64,000 bases of DNA from positions 1 through 64,000 of the forward strand of contig JALKBU010000159.1 of assembly GCA_023091735.1 (NCBI GenBank), read 5' to 3'. This DNA comes from Trichomonas tenax. Lineage: Eukaryota > Parabasalia > Trichomonadida > Trichomonadidae. Both the position numbers and the translations under genes were made by a program. The notes under the pieces are model-generated. The model had not been told where the DNA came from. It saw nothing but the letters and a program-made list of their open reading frames with translations, and searched no databases. Within the stretch, counting starts at the first letter, position 1; each line of letters begins with the position of its first letter. This document shows, piece by piece, positions 20,817 through 30,058 of this stretch.

Positions 20817-23009
20817 ATGTCTCTTTCTCTCGACATCATTCGTCAGCTTCCAAAGGCAGAACTCCACTGCCACCTCGATGGCTTCTGCCGCCCATCCACG
20901 ATCATCGAGCTCGCCCACGAGCAAGGTGTTAAGCTTCCAACAGAAGATATCAACGAGCTCTCTAAGATCTTGACAGCTCCTCCGGACTGCCCGGACCTCG
21001 TCACCTACTTGAGATGCTTTGACGCACCACTCGACGTCATGCAGTACCAATATGCGATCACAAGGATCTTCTACGAGGCCTGCGAGGACGCCGTTAAGGA
21101 TGGAATCACATACCTCGAGCTTAGGTATGCTCCAGCACTCCACACACGCAAAGGACTCAGCTACACACAGATCCTTCAAGCAGCCGTCGACGGCGTTCAC
21201 ATGGCCCAGCAGAGACTCCCGATCACAGTCAGGATCATCTGCTGCATCATGAGAATGATGTCACCGGAGGTCTCAAAGGAAGTCGCTGACGTTGCTTGGA
21301 GATTTAGAAACTCTGGTGTTGTCGCTTTCGACCTCGCTGGTCCAGAGAACGGCTTCCCACCGCACAAGCATCTCGAGGCTTTCCACACAATGCGCCAGAA
21401 GGCTGTCGGTGTCACAATTCACGCTGGTGAAGCGTTCGGCGCTAAGTCTATCGAGCTCGCTCTCGGATGCAACGCCACACGTATCGGCCACGGCACACGC
21501 ATCGTCGAAGACGAGAAAGTTCTCCAGCAGGTTATCGATCGCAGAGTCACACTCGAGTGCTGCGTTTCATCTAACCTCCAGACGAAGGCTGTTACAAACA
21601 TCGACGACCACCCAATCAAGAAGCTCTTCGATCGCGGCGTTATCACAGTCCCATGTACAGATAATCCAACAGTTTCCGGTGTTACACTCTCTGGTGAGTA
21701 CTTCCTCCTCCAGAACAAGTTCGGATTCAACGTTGAGGAGCTTGTCCGCATGATGGACTACGGTTTCCGCTCTGCTTTCGTCGATGAGACTTTAAAGCGC
21801 CGTCTCAGAATCGAGGCCATCACAAAGACACTCAAAGTCTTTACAGAGAACCACATCGACATCACACCAATCCTCAAGAACGCCTCCTACTTCACACCAA
21901 TCGGTCTCAGCCTTCCAGAGCCATTCAAGTTCCCAGCGCCAGTCCCAGAGCTTACAATGGAGATCGTCAAGTCTCTCACAAAGGCAGACACAGACACACG
22001 TCTCATCGGCTCAGTCCCACTCAAGATCTTGTACAAGCACTACACACAGCTCCCAGAGAACAAGAAGATCCTCAAGTTCGCTGCCTACGAGGAGTTCGAG
22101 AAGTACCTCATGAACCCACAGGATACACACCACGAGAACGCTAAGAAGCTCGCTGTTTCCATCCTTCAGACAAAGGAGGCTCTTACAGAGGGCGCAATCG
22201 GCATTCTCGATGATGCTATCGCAGACAACGTCAAGTACGTCGAGATCACAGTTGCTCCACAGCGCCACGTCAATGGTGTCCTTAACGAGCAGGATGTTGT
22301 TGATGCCCTCAAAGAGGCTATCAAGGCCCGCGAAAGCAAGATCATCGCCAAGCTCGTCCTCTGCGTCAACATCTCTAAGGACTCTCCAGTCATCGCAATG
22401 AAGACAGCTGAACTCTGCGTCGCTAACCCATGCTGCGTCGCTGGCTTTGCTATGATTGCTCAGGAACTTACAGACGACAACTTCCACTTCTACGATGAAG
22501 TTTTCGCTTACCTCAGAAACAACTACATCTCTGTCTCCATGTTCGCTGGTGAGAAGCACCCATCTTCCGTCCAGCTCGCCATCGTCCAGGGCAACGCTCG
22601 CAGAATCGCTGGTGGCTTCAAGATCGCCGAGTCTGACTCCCTCCACGAAGTCGCTACAAACGGCATCCCAGTCCTTTGCAAGCCATCCCCAAGATTCTCA
22701 TCCTCTGTTGCTCCAGTCTTCGCTGACTCCAATGTTCGCTCCCTTTACGACTTCGGTGTCCATGTCGCCTACATCTCTGTCCACGGCGCCTTCGACGGCA
22801 AGACACGCTCCGAGGAGTTGTTCCATATGTGCCAGTCACAGGGCTTCGGTGCTCTTGAGCTCATCATGATCCTTAACCACGGCTTCTGCTCAATCTTCCA
22901 GCACTACGATGACCTCAAGAAGCTCCAGAACCAGTTCTGGTACGATACAATTAAGAACCTTAAGGAGAGAGGCTTCGAGCGCTTCCTCAACCCAATTTAC
23001 CATGTTTAA
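20817..23009 (+). CDS. Adenosine deaminase fused to a degenerate second deaminase domain (730 aa)
   Basis: Residues 1-350 are a full adenosine deaminase: HCHLDG (17-22, zinc ligands), HAGE (202-205), RIGHGTRIV (about 223-231), LECCVSSN, and the metal Asp in CTDNP (280-284, where many eukaryotic enzymes have TDDP). It converts adenosine to inosine for purine salvage, which trichomonads depend on. Residues about 375-730 repeat the fold without its chemistry: the HxH site is replaced by LIGSVPLKIL, HAGE by FAGE, GHGT by AGGF, and the TDDP loop is gone. The second half may regulate or stabilise the first. Codons are strongly C/G-ending compared with most neighbours, as in highly expressed genes. 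The TDNP and CVSSN forms recall bacterial enzymes, so ancient transfer is possible but untested. Confidence 0.95.
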   Translation: MSLSLDIIRQLPKAELHCHLDGFCRPSTIIELAHEQGVKLPTEDINELSKILTAPPDCPDLVTYLRCFDAPLDVMQYQYAITRIFYEACEDAVKDGITYLELRYAPALHTRKGLSYTQILQAAVDGVHMAQQRLPITVRIICCIMRMMSPEVSKEVADVAWRFRNSGVVAFDLAGPENGFPPHKHLEAFHTMRQKAVGVTIHAGEAFGAKSIELALGCNATRIGHGTRIVEDEKVLQQVIDRRVTLECCVSSNLQTKAVTNIDDHPIKKLFDRGVITVPCTDNPTVSGVTLSGEYFLLQNKFGFNVEELVRMMDYGFRSAFVDETLKRRLRIEAITKTLKVFTENHIDITPILKNASYFTPIGLSLPEPFKFPAPVPELTMEIVKSLTKADTDTRLIGSVPLKILYKHYTQLPENKKILKFAAYEEFEKYLMNPQDTHHENAKKLAVSILQTKEALTEGAIGILDDAIADNVKYVEITVAPQRHVNGVLNEQDVVDALKEAIKARESKIIAKLVLCVNISKDSPVIAMKTAELCVANPCCVAGFAMIAQELTDDNFHFYDEVFAYLRNNYISVSMFAGEKHPSSVQLAIVQGNARRIAGGFKIAESDSLHEVATNGIPVLCKPSPRFSSSVAPVFADSNVRSLYDFGVHVAYISVHGAFDGKTRSEELFHMCQSQGFGALELIMILNHGFCSIFQHYDDLKKLQNQFWYDTIKNLKERGFERFLNPIYHV

Positions 23010-23244
23010 ATATGGTAATCCAACATACAAAAAAGGTTCCATGGCTTCATAGTAAAAATACACTACTTTTCTGACTTTTAGACCGCTCAAGAAAACAAAA
23101 AAACGTAATTTTTTCTGATATGGACGAGAGTTTTTTTGATTTTAATTCAGCCAAAATTATAGAGGTATATTATGTCTATTAATATATTAATTTGTTTTTT
23201 AGAATAGTTAATTTTTGGACAGTAAAACAGGAAAAAGGCCCTAA
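23010..23244. other. Short spacer, no feature
   Basis: AT-rich sequence between the deaminase stop and the repeat copy; nothing recognised. Confidence 0.4.
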
Positions 23245-23775
23245 TTTTTTTTTCTGGTTTACTTTCTTGAGTTTTGCGATTTTTAACGAGTGACCCCACT
23301 ATAGATCAGATCTGATCCGATAAAACATTTACGTGCCTTTCTGGGGTTCTGTTTACAGTGGTATCAATAATATCTCTGCAAACAAAGACCAAGCCGCTCA
23401 TCCAATATGATTTTGCTTTAACAAACACTATCTTGTATTGGAAGATGATGGAAGCTCTTCTCTTATTTTATCTATTGTAGGTATAACTGCATGTTAATAA
23501 TATAGATGTAGCCTATATTAAAACGCAAAATTTATAAATATATTAACAAAATCAATTATAATTAATACATTCATAAACAGTGTGATTATAGATTATTTTT
23601 TTAAGAATATGAGACTCTGTTTTTGTATTTTTTAAAAAGCAATAATTTAACTTATTTAGTATTTCCATTTATTTTAATAAGGAATTGGCGCTTTTCAGGG
23701 GTGCTGAGTATGTTTATAGCATTTGCTTGTCTATTTAAGTTGAGTATCTCAATGAGATTTCATCTAATTGTGAAA
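23245..23775 (+). mobile_element. Dispersed repeat, copy 2 of the 0.52-kb family
   Basis: Nearly identical to 8915-9440 in the same orientation. Differences include a small insertion near 23308-23315 and the loss of a few bases near 23685. High identity over non-coding DNA implies recent spread. The inverted arm found near copy 1 is not seen here, so this is a shortened copy. Confidence 0.8.
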
Positions 23776-24591
23776 TATATTTTAATTGTCAAAGATTGTC
23801 AGCAAATAATCGTACAAATCGAATTAATGATGTAGAGATGTATTTAATTTAAAATAAAGTGCACCCCATTCTTTTCGTTGAATTACACACAAATTTCATT
23901 GAAAAATCTGATTCTCAAAATTGTTAACATGACGTAGGGACTTTCAATTAAAGTCTTAGTTATGGAAAGGTGTTCCACAAACCGATTGCAACAATAAAAA
24001 TATTACCATTATGTTTCAATATGTATGCAGAATAATATGGCCAAGAATGAAGGAGATATATCGATATTTTATGAAAAATTATGAATTGATGGCAAAAATC
24101 AAAATTATCAGATTTGTGATATAACCAATCTGCTATAATTTGGATTGGCAATAATAAAAGACAAAAATAAGTCGATATATTTTTTTGAAAATGATTTTTT
24201 TTTGAAAAATCCATTTTTAATCTAATACATCAATATGATTACATATGCAAGGCCGATTTATAATGTCAAAAAGCTCCAAAGCGATACTTTTTGTTAAAAT
24301 TTTCTAAAATAGCTGGAAATAATATATAGAATATAATAAACTAATAATATTTTTCACCACCCAATCAAAAAATAAAGCATTCAAAATTTCTTTAATGAAT
24401 CATACTCACCAACATGTTTTGTGCATTATTTTGGAAAATACGTTTTCAAGTTTCTCAAATTTTTTGTAAAGTTCACGATCCTTTTTTTGTGTTCATTATT
24501 AGATAATAAATCTTGAATTATCAATATTCTATATATATTGCTAAATTAGCATTGCCATTATGTAAATGTTATTTTATATAGTTCAGCCAAT
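23776..24591. other. AT-rich spacer, nothing recognised
   Basis: About 800 bp of low-complexity sequence before the EGF-like gene; no gene or repeat identified. Confidence 0.45.
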
Positions 24592-24612
24592 TCACTAAAA
24601 GTGACAATAATC

Positions 24613-25248
24613 ATGATATTTCTCACATTACTTGGTGTTGTTCAACAAGCACAGCCTCTGCGCACGCCAGAACCGACTGTTGCCAATCTGACGCTCACCC
24701 AGAAGACTAACAAGTCAATCTCTCTTAATAATACGAAAAAAAAAGATGAATGCAGAGTGAAATGCCACAAACTGGCCACATGCTCGTGGCCTGATATATG
24801 TGACTGTCCGCCTGGTTATGAAGGTGACGGCGTTTATGAATGTTCGGTTCCGCGACCACGCGCATATAGAGCCAAATTGATCACATATAGCAACAAAACA
24901 AGGCACATAGATGTCCAATATACAGGTGTTCTGGCGAATTTTCAGCCGAATATCACTTATTGTAAAATCGGAGGAAAAATATCAAAAGCTATTATCTCAG
25001 AATATCAACACGTGGTGTGCGATGGCACAAATGCATACACTGGCGTAGATATTGGTTTGGCATTCGAAGAAGGAAATTTTGGAGATGTAACTCTTCTCGA
25101 TTTTAAGAAAATTTTCGCAGAAATTATCATATTTAGTGGCCTACTCGTATTCATTGTTTTGATATATTTAATGCAGAAGAAGAAAGAAGAAAAAATCAAC
25201 AGAAATAATGACGATGTTCCTCTTGTTAATAACATCGAAAAGATATGA
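24613..25248 (+). CDS. Type I membrane protein with EGF-like and IPT/TIG-like regions
   Basis: I place the start at ATG 24613, because initiator-like TCACTAAA sits at 24592-24599 and the in-frame extension upstream has no ATG. The protein (211 aa) opens with a signal peptide (MIFLTLLGVVQQAQP). A Thr/Asn-rich part with N-glycosylation sites follows, then a six-Cys EGF-like module with CDCPPGYEGDG at about residues 61-71. Next is a region resembling an IPT/TIG fold (YCKIGGKISKAIIS). A single membrane span lies at about 175-195 and a short charged tail (KKKEEK) ends the protein. It is a probable surface protein; no ligand can be named. Confidence 0.7.
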   Translation: MIFLTLLGVVQQAQPLRTPEPTVANLTLTQKTNKSISLNNTKKKDECRVKCHKLATCSWPDICDCPPGYEGDGVYECSVPRPRAYRAKLITYSNKTRHIDVQYTGVLANFQPNITYCKIGGKISKAIISEYQHVVCDGTNAYTGVDIGLAFEEGNFGDVTLLDFKKIFAEIIIFSGLLVFIVLIYLMQKKKEEKINRNNDDVPLVNNIEKI

Positions 25249-25542
25249 CATTCACTGCTACTATAGCAAACTGTTTGTTTGATAGAAATTAAAATTATTT
25301 ATTTGATATAAATTCATATTTTCTTTGCAGCAAACATTGGAATGATATCACAATGCAAAAACATAAGCAACACAATTATTGTTGTAATGAATCTAGTATT
25401 GAGGATTTTATGAGATCAGGTGTTGTGTTATAAATTAATTTTGGGAAATAATTTCAAAAATTGACGCGTAAATTTGTTTACTCGACAAATATCAATAACG
25501 CATTTTTCCTAATTAAGGGGGTGACACCAATAATAAAAATTA

Positions 25543-26637
25543 ATGCAATCTTCAGCAGAAGCCAAGAAAGCATTTAAACATTGCTGCAATGGCTCGGAGG
25601 AGTCATTCATGGCCTTAGTGCCTGGCAGTGTTAACATAAATTTCCAAATTCCGACAAGTGAATTCAATAGATTATTCCTAGAAAATCCATCTTTCCTCCA
25701 CTGTGCTGCTGCACACGGAAAAGATAAGATGGCGGCGCTTCTAATCAATTTAGGCATAAATTTAGATCTTCGTGATGGAAAAGGACGAACCGCAGCCGCT
25801 TTGGCCTGTTATTACGACAACCCGCGCACTCTCGAAGTCATATTACAGGGTGGTGCCGATCCATTTATAAACGATTACAACGGATACGCTCCAATTCACT
25901 GGGCAGTATGGAAAAACAGCATTGATTGCATAAAACTGTTACTAAACTATGGAGCTGATCCATGCGCACATAATTTCGCGCTCAGAGAGCCAATTCACAT
26001 TGCTGCACGTCAAGGATTTGTTCCACTTCTCGAATTTTTGCTTTCTAAAGGTGCAAACATCAATGCGCAAACTATAGACGGCCGTACACCTCTCTATGAG
26101 GCAACATGTGCGACAGATGATGCATCAAAGGCTCAAGGAAGAGTTGAAACTGTTGAATTTCTTCTTAATCACGGAGCAGATGCTTCGATGCCTGATTTGA
26201 TAGGGCGATCTCCTCTTCACTGGGCAGCGTTCTACGGGCATCTCAAAGTGACGCAGCTTCTTCTCGAACACAACGCTGATGTTACAATGGCCGATGACGA
26301 AGGTGTGTGCGCAATTCATTTAGCTTGTTTGTCATGCGTTCTCGATCTTGTTGCAGCACTCACCAATGCTGGTGCTGACCTCAACTGCAGTGATAAACAC
26401 ATGAGAGTTCCCCTGCATTATGCAGGCAAAGCTGGTTCTCTAGCTGTCGTTAAATACCTTCTGGCGAGACATGTTAAGACCGGAATTGCTGATGATAATG
26501 GAGACCTTCCTATTATGGTTGTCGACCCACAGAACACAGAAATCATTGAAGAAATTCAACGACACTCAGACCAATCGAAGCAGTTCATGGCAAAGATTCA
26601 ACCGAAAGCAGCGTACAACACTTCTTTCAGAAATTAA
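25543..26637 (+). CDS. Ankyrin-repeat protein (364 aa)
   Basis: From about residue 40 to 340 the protein is a row of eight to nine ankyrin repeats. Examples are DGKGRTAAALACYYDNPRTL, NGYAPIHWAVWKNSIDCIKL, DGRTPLYEATC and GRSPLHWAAFYGHLKVTQLL. The N-terminal 40 residues are helical and the C-terminal tail is basic. There is no signal peptide or membrane span. Ankyrin arrays bind other proteins; no partner can be inferred. Ankyrin proteins form one of the largest trichomonad families, and the window has three more (10378, 14348 and the fragment at 63920). Confidence 0.9.
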   Translation: MQSSAEAKKAFKHCCNGSEESFMALVPGSVNINFQIPTSEFNRLFLENPSFLHCAAAHGKDKMAALLINLGINLDLRDGKGRTAAALACYYDNPRTLEVILQGGADPFINDYNGYAPIHWAVWKNSIDCIKLLLNYGADPCAHNFALREPIHIAARQGFVPLLEFLLSKGANINAQTIDGRTPLYEATCATDDASKAQGRVETVEFLLNHGADASMPDLIGRSPLHWAAFYGHLKVTQLLLEHNADVTMADDEGVCAIHLACLSCVLDLVAALTNAGADLNCSDKHMRVPLHYAGKAGSLAVVKYLLARHVKTGIADDNGDLPIMVVDPQNTEIIEEIQRHSDQSKQFMAKIQPKAAYNTSFRN

Positions 26638-27002
26638 TTTTTTTATATTATAATATACAGCGTGTTTGTAAATTTCTCGATAGAGTCTTCACAGCTTCAT
26701 GGACTATTATGCGTTTATGGAGCTTGTTTCTTTTTCTTTAATTTAATGTTTGAACTTTTCTTAAATGATGAAATAAAAAACTATTGATTTTTTTTAAAAG
26801 ATAAGAATTGAATGATACTGATTTTCTAGGGTGATGAACAATTTCAAGGGTTCATAATTTATTTAGATCAAACTCGTTTTGTCGTCTCCATTTTGCGAGA
26901 AAAATCAATCGCATTGAACATCGAAATTACTTTAATTAATTTTATGATATGAAGAGTATCTTTTGCTATAAAGTCATGAAATTAAAGATCGAATTTATTA
27001 AA
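26638..27002. other. Convergent 3' spacer
   Basis: 365 bp between two converging genes; AT-rich, nothing recognised. Confidence 0.5.
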
Positions 27003-27905
27003 TTACAAGTTAATATTGAGTGAGTAACCAAAAGTAACAGGATTGAAAGAGTTGAGAGCGTTAGTTTGTGATCGAATTTTAACTTCAAGCCATGGGCGTG
27101 GTGAAAACTTCGCCATCATCTTTATAAGTCCGTCCTGAGAGCAGTAGCATGTAAAATCAGCTTTTCTAGGAAGATGCATTCCAACTTCTAATGTTGGCTG
27201 TTGCTTTAAGTCAGCGTATGCCATAAAACCGATTGTTCCGAGCTTGAACCGACTTGTTCCTCCAATAGTCAGTGACTTCTGGAGAATATCAATTAACGAA
27301 AAGATTCCTTTAGTTTTTGTTCCTTTAATGATACCAACTTGGAGCTTATTCGCTGTTAATTGGGCAATGTCAGCTGATACACAGCAGAGAGCGCCGTTTT
27401 GATGAAGAGCTGAAGCAGTTAACTTTGCGTTATTTTCTGTGACTGAGCCATTCAGTGTTGCTTCGAAAGTTGACGATTTGAAAGCACAGAGAGTGAGTAT
27501 TGAGTTTGATTTTGAAATCCCAACCGCTATTTTCGCAGATATTGGATGAGAATCAATAATACCTGCAATTGCGACGCTTCCATCGTTAAAAATCGGTTGT
27601 CTCATGTATACTGTTGGTGAGAACTTGCGTGTTGAAACGTCAGCTTCAACTTTGAAATCTTTCTTGATATTTTGTCGAACGGAGAAAAATGCAGAAGCAT
27701 TGGATTCCATTAAAGCGAAACATGAAGTGTTGTTGTGATTGATTTTGGTCGAAATTTTTGCATCAATTGAATCATTATTTTCGATTAAAGTGAGAATCGC
27801 GTTATATTTCTCCCTTTTGACGTTAAACGAGAGCGAATTTACGTCGTTTACAAGTAAATGATCGAAGATTCGCTTTTGTAGTTTACGCAAAGGTTCAAAT
27901 TCCAT
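27003..27905 (-). CDS. Mitochondrial-type beta-barrel protein (Tom40/VDAC superfamily), probably of the hydrogenosome
   Basis: Beyond a short N-terminal helical part (residues 1-30), the 300 residues are alternating-pattern beta-strands with short turns and no hydrophobic helix, as in Porin_3 proteins (Tom40, VDAC). The last strand reads TFGYSLNIN. It fits the C-terminal beta-signal (polar-x-Gly-x-x-hydrophobic-x-hydrophobic) read by the SAM/Sam50 machinery, one residue from the end. Length agrees with the Tom40/VDAC range. Trichomonads lack mitochondria but have hydrogenosomes with Tom40-like channels, so import pore or metabolite channel of the hydrogenosomal outer membrane is the likely role. 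Sequence alone does not separate the two. Confidence 0.6.
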   Translation of the reverse strand: MEFEPLRKLQKRIFDHLLVNDVNSLSFNVKREKYNAILTLIENNDSIDAKISTKINHNNTSCFALMESNASAFFSVRQNIKKDFKVEADVSTRKFSPTVYMRQPIFNDGSVAIAGIIDSHPISAKIAVGISKSNSILTLCAFKSSTFEATLNGSVTENNAKLTASALHQNGALCCVSADIAQLTANKLQVGIIKGTKTKGIFSLIDILQKSLTIGGTSRFKLGTIGFMAYADLKQQPTLEVGMHLPRKADFTCYCSQDGLIKMMAKFSPRPWLEVKIRSQTNALNSFNPVTFGYSLNINL

Positions 27906-28497
27906 TTTTTATTTTCACTCCCTTCATATTTTTCTCGACCCTACAAAAACTTTATTTAAAGAATTTGAACATAATAGTATAAATAAGAGCCCAAAAAAGT
28001 AATATATTTCATTTTGATTCTCGATGTAGACATCACTAGTAGAGTATGCTATAGTTATTTCAAAATAATTATAAGTTTTTGTTATCTTTTCATATATTTC
28101 TGTAAATAAGATATATTGCCTATCTGTATACCATACTTAGCTTATCAATGCTCCATTATGAAATTATTTTTTGTTCGAAACTAATATACCAATGACCTAT
28201 ATCAAGATAAGATACACTGCTCATGTTTATGTTATATTTAGCTTGTAATTGCTCAAATATGAAATTTCAAATTTTCTTAATCATTATAGAAATGAACAGT
28301 TCTACACATGGTTGTATTATATTTGGATCACCAATGTTCAAATATGAAATGTTAAATTTAGATAAATATTTTAAAGAGCAATATTGATAATATTCAAGAT
28401 TTACCATAAATATGTATATGGAATGAATAAATCCAAAGCAAAAATCATCTGACCGGAAAATGAACAGAGTCTGTTTGATTAATTTTTGCAAAAAATA
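27906..28497. other. Divergent promoter spacer
   Basis: 592 bp between the divergent beta-barrel and UMP1 genes. AT-rich; I saw no TTTACRTGTCA motif and no clear initiator for either gene. Confidence 0.4.
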
Positions 28498-28884
28498 ATG
28501 TATGATCAGTGGATTCCTGCAGAACCAGTAGATCGCCTTCGTGAGGGCCTTCCAAACCTCAGACATGGCTCAATCAATCAGCATCCTCTCGAAAAAGCTA
28601 TGCTTGAAAATCAAAAAGTCGCTGAGAAAAACGAATATAACACAATAGCAGCAATTTACGGTAAAGGTTTCGCAAATCATATCAAAATGGAGCGCAAAAT
28701 CATAAAGAATGCAAATACAGCTTATAGGACACACGAGCGCCCAACAACTCTCGGAATGGAAATTGCAACTGGCGATATTGATGATATTGAGTTATGCCAC
28801 ATGTTCGCTCCTAATGGACAGAGAGCGGATATCGAATTCGACCCACATGAAATTCAGGAAATTCGTCTTAAGCTTTACAAATAA
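28498..28884 (+). CDS. Proteasome maturation factor UMP1/POMP-like protein (128 aa)
   Basis: The start is ATG 28498; the frame extends four codons upstream only to a TTG. The protein follows the UMP1 layout: DRLREGLPNLRHGSINQHPLEK (where family members have a G-x-R-x-x-x-x-HPLE block), then an N-x-x-AIYGKGF segment, ERKI, and the C-terminal LGMEIATGDIDDIE block. Length matches the family (120-150 aa). UMP1 is a chaperone that is enclosed in half-proteasomes and degraded when the 20S particle closes. The stop is TAA followed by AA, which fits the overlapping stop/polyadenylation signal described in trichomonads. Confidence 0.75.
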   Translation: MYDQWIPAEPVDRLREGLPNLRHGSINQHPLEKAMLENQKVAEKNEYNTIAAIYGKGFANHIKMERKIIKNANTAYRTHERPTTLGMEIATGDIDDIELCHMFAPNGQRADIEFDPHEIQEIRLKLYK

Positions 28885-30050
28885 AATCGATTCTTTTTGT
28901 ATAACAAATGAAATACCTCTTCGTAATATACACAACCTACAACACCAAAATTTATAATATTATTTTATAATATCAATCCAAAATTATTATGTTTTTAGAT
29001 ATAACATATATATCAATACAATATAACATAAAAAGCATTTTTATTTATAGTGATTGATATTTAGAGTTCAATATTGATAATTTGATAAAATTATTGATTT
29101 GAAGACTAGAGTTTCGAATATGAGTATTGAGGGTTAAAGTGAATTTATTGGTAGTGAGAATTTCAGAAATTAGAAAAAAGAAACTAGAATTTGTCATGAT
29201 TTAAATAAATATAGCAAAATTAGAGTAAATTTTTATTGTAATTGATATAAGCTGCAAATAAAGCTTTATTAACTGCTTTTCCCGTCATGAATTCATTAGG
29301 TTTTAAATTCTTCAACATAAATATCGTCATATTTCTTAGATTACATAGCAAATAAATCGGCAAATCTCAAGAAGAATATCGGGCAAACTTTGAATGAATA
29401 ATATATATGTTTAGAGCAAAAACATCAACACATCATTTGGAATATGTCGGATTTGATTTTACATGTCAAAATTAAATTTCGACCGTTAACTCCTTTTTAT
29501 CACACTCTAAGAAGGAAAATAGAATGTACAATTTTGATAAAATTTGCCAAAATCTAGTTTTCGAAATGTCAATGTCTGATCTTTTCATTTACCGATAACA
29601 TGTTGTTTTGGCCCCGTGGCCATCCTCACCCCAAGAAGTGGGAGGGAAAGTCGAACGTAAGCCAGGCATAAAAACAAATATTCGAAGAAATGAACTATTA
29701 ACAAATCGCATAAACTCAACAAAATGTTATAAAATACGATTCATTCTAATCTCTACTAAAAATTACATATATGTTACCTTTGCAATTTTTCTCTATTACT
29801 CACAGATAAAGATATATTGATCAAAGAATGTTCATTTTAGAAAAACAGCATTTTCTCGAAATTTACTCGATTAATCACCAATTTTTATTTGGTAAAGCAG
29901 TTAAATATATACAACCCAGTTGATATCGAAAAGGTCCCGAGAAATCTAATTATATATAAAGAATATTTTTTTCAGTGTAAAATGAAAATGTCAAAAATCA
30001 TAATGTCACTTTTGATGTTTTAAAATAACGAGGAAATTTAAAAAAAAAAA
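28885..30050. other. Spacer with one motif copy and a duplicated segment
   Basis: Holds TTTACATGTCA at 29458-29468 and the first copy of a 95-bp direct repeat (29880-29974). A short open frame at 29608-29820 has no recognisable product. Confidence 0.45.
29880..29974 (+). repeat. 95-bp direct repeat, copy 1 (partner at 37473-37566)
   Basis: Shared blocks are AATTTTTATTT, GTAAAGCA, TATATACAACCCAGTTGATA, TCGAAAA, GTCCCGAGAAATCTAATTAT and ATATAAA. It lies about 85 bp before the gene at 30059; the partner abuts the broken end of the Maverick-type pseudogene. Confidence 0.8.
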
Positions 30051-30058
30051 TCATTTGA
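30051..30058 (+). promoter_or_regulatory. Initiator TCATTTGA
   Basis: TCATTTGA directly precedes ATG 30059, giving a leader of about 6 nt if transcription begins at the A, as trichomonad initiators predict. Confidence 0.5.

Noticed and set aside
20808..22869. Long open frames antisense to and in other frames of the deaminase gene (for example 22011-22646 on the minus strand)
   Set aside because: They arise from the C-ending codon bias of the real gene and show no family similarity.
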